DNA of 5,740 nucleotides from JAQGMO01 sp050954505 (GTDB lineage Bacteria > Pseudomonadota > Gammaproteobacteria > Burkholderiales > Burkholderiaceae_D). Location of the stretch: positions 1 through 5,740 of the forward strand of contig JBPBPY010000117.1 in the NCBI GenBank assembly GCA_050954505.1, given 5' to 3'. The position numbers were made by a program, and so were the translations under genes. Shown here in pieces: positions 5,591-5,740 of this stretch (within the stretch, counting starts at the first letter, position 1; every line of letters starts with the position of its first letter). The notes under the pieces were generated by a model, which had not been told where the DNA came from, ran no database searches, and saw only the letters and a list, made by a program, of their open reading frames with translations.

Positions 5591-5740
5591 GGCAATTCTT
5601 TCAGTGAATGCCAATGAGTCTCCGTGTACATCAATCAGTTTCATTTTATTTCGGTTGGTTTCCAAATCTGAAGCAAGTCGCGCGGGCAAGCTGTCGTGCA
5701 ATGCAGGACGCTTGACCTCACCGATCTCTTTACCAGGCAG
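5591..5740 (-). other. Open reading frame continuing upstream of the F-box gene to the window edge
   Basis: In the F-box frame no stop occurs from 5590 back to 5740. The extra codons read LPGKEIGEVKRPALHD at the edge and contain a TTG at 5701 and an ATG at 5644. The stretch is either a true N-terminal extension of a gene that begins outside the window, or non-coding leader holding the promoter candidate. It cannot be decided from this window. Confidence 0.35.
5643..5672 (-). promoter_or_regulatory. Candidate sigma-70 promoter for the F-box gene
   Basis: On the minus strand TTCAGA (5672-5667, four of six) and TAAAAT (5648-5643, five of six) are separated by 18 bases. The -10 overlaps the ATG at 5644, so transcription from here would start near 5636 and favour ATG 5590, giving a leader of roughly 46 nt. 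No PIP box or hrp box was seen in the 150 bases available. AT-rich DNA yields such matches by chance. Confidence 0.25.

Overview
The window looks like an accessory, effector-type region of a beta-proteobacterium that lives with plants or other eukaryotes (for example the Oxalobacteraceae/Burkholderiales). This rests on base composition, strong AAGGA/AAGGAG ribosome sites, a typical SDR dehydrogenase, and above all an F-box plus leucine-rich-repeat (LRR) reading frame. That domain pair is eukaryotic in style and is known in bacteria mainly from secreted effectors such as the Ralstonia GALA (RipG) proteins. No secretion-apparatus gene lies in the window, so the type III link is inference.

Layout. 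(1) Positions 35-2773, plus strand: a 912-aa protein I do not recognise. It has a disordered Pro/Ser/Thr/Ala-rich N-terminus, two charged coiled-coil regions and a central block of hydrophobic helices, a plan resembling large secreted effectors or translocator-like proteins. (2) Positions 2754-2899: a 37-bp tandem duplication overlapping that gene's stop codon, a weak promoter candidate, and a perfect 9-bp GC hairpin just before the next ribosome site. (3) Positions 2900-3682, plus: a complete classical SDR oxidoreductase with all catalytic residues, probably NADP(H)-preferring. (4) Positions 3835-4653, plus: a GNAT-fold acetyltransferase with a long disordered N-terminus. The best ribosome site in front of it, at 3781-3785, drives a different frame (3792-3887) whose 31-aa product looks like a secretion signal, so the 5' end of this gene may be frameshifted. 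(5) Positions 4667-5740, minus: one continuous reading frame encoding a Pro/Ser/Thr-rich leader, an F-box and about four LRRs, cut by a single in-frame TAG at 5240-5242. It ends tail to tail with the GNAT gene, only 13 bp apart.

How the parts may fit. The large protein, the GNAT protein and the F-box/LRR protein could be three secreted effectors. The GNAT would act by acetylating a host or small-molecule substrate, and the F-box/LRR by recruiting host SCF ubiquitin ligase. The SDR gene is metabolic and may simply lie between them. GC content falls from the SDR gene (about 67% in a sample line) to the F-box/LRR region (about 32% in a sample line), consistent with separate acquisition of the right-hand part. 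The right-hand part also carries the signs of decay: an amber stop and a possible frameshift.
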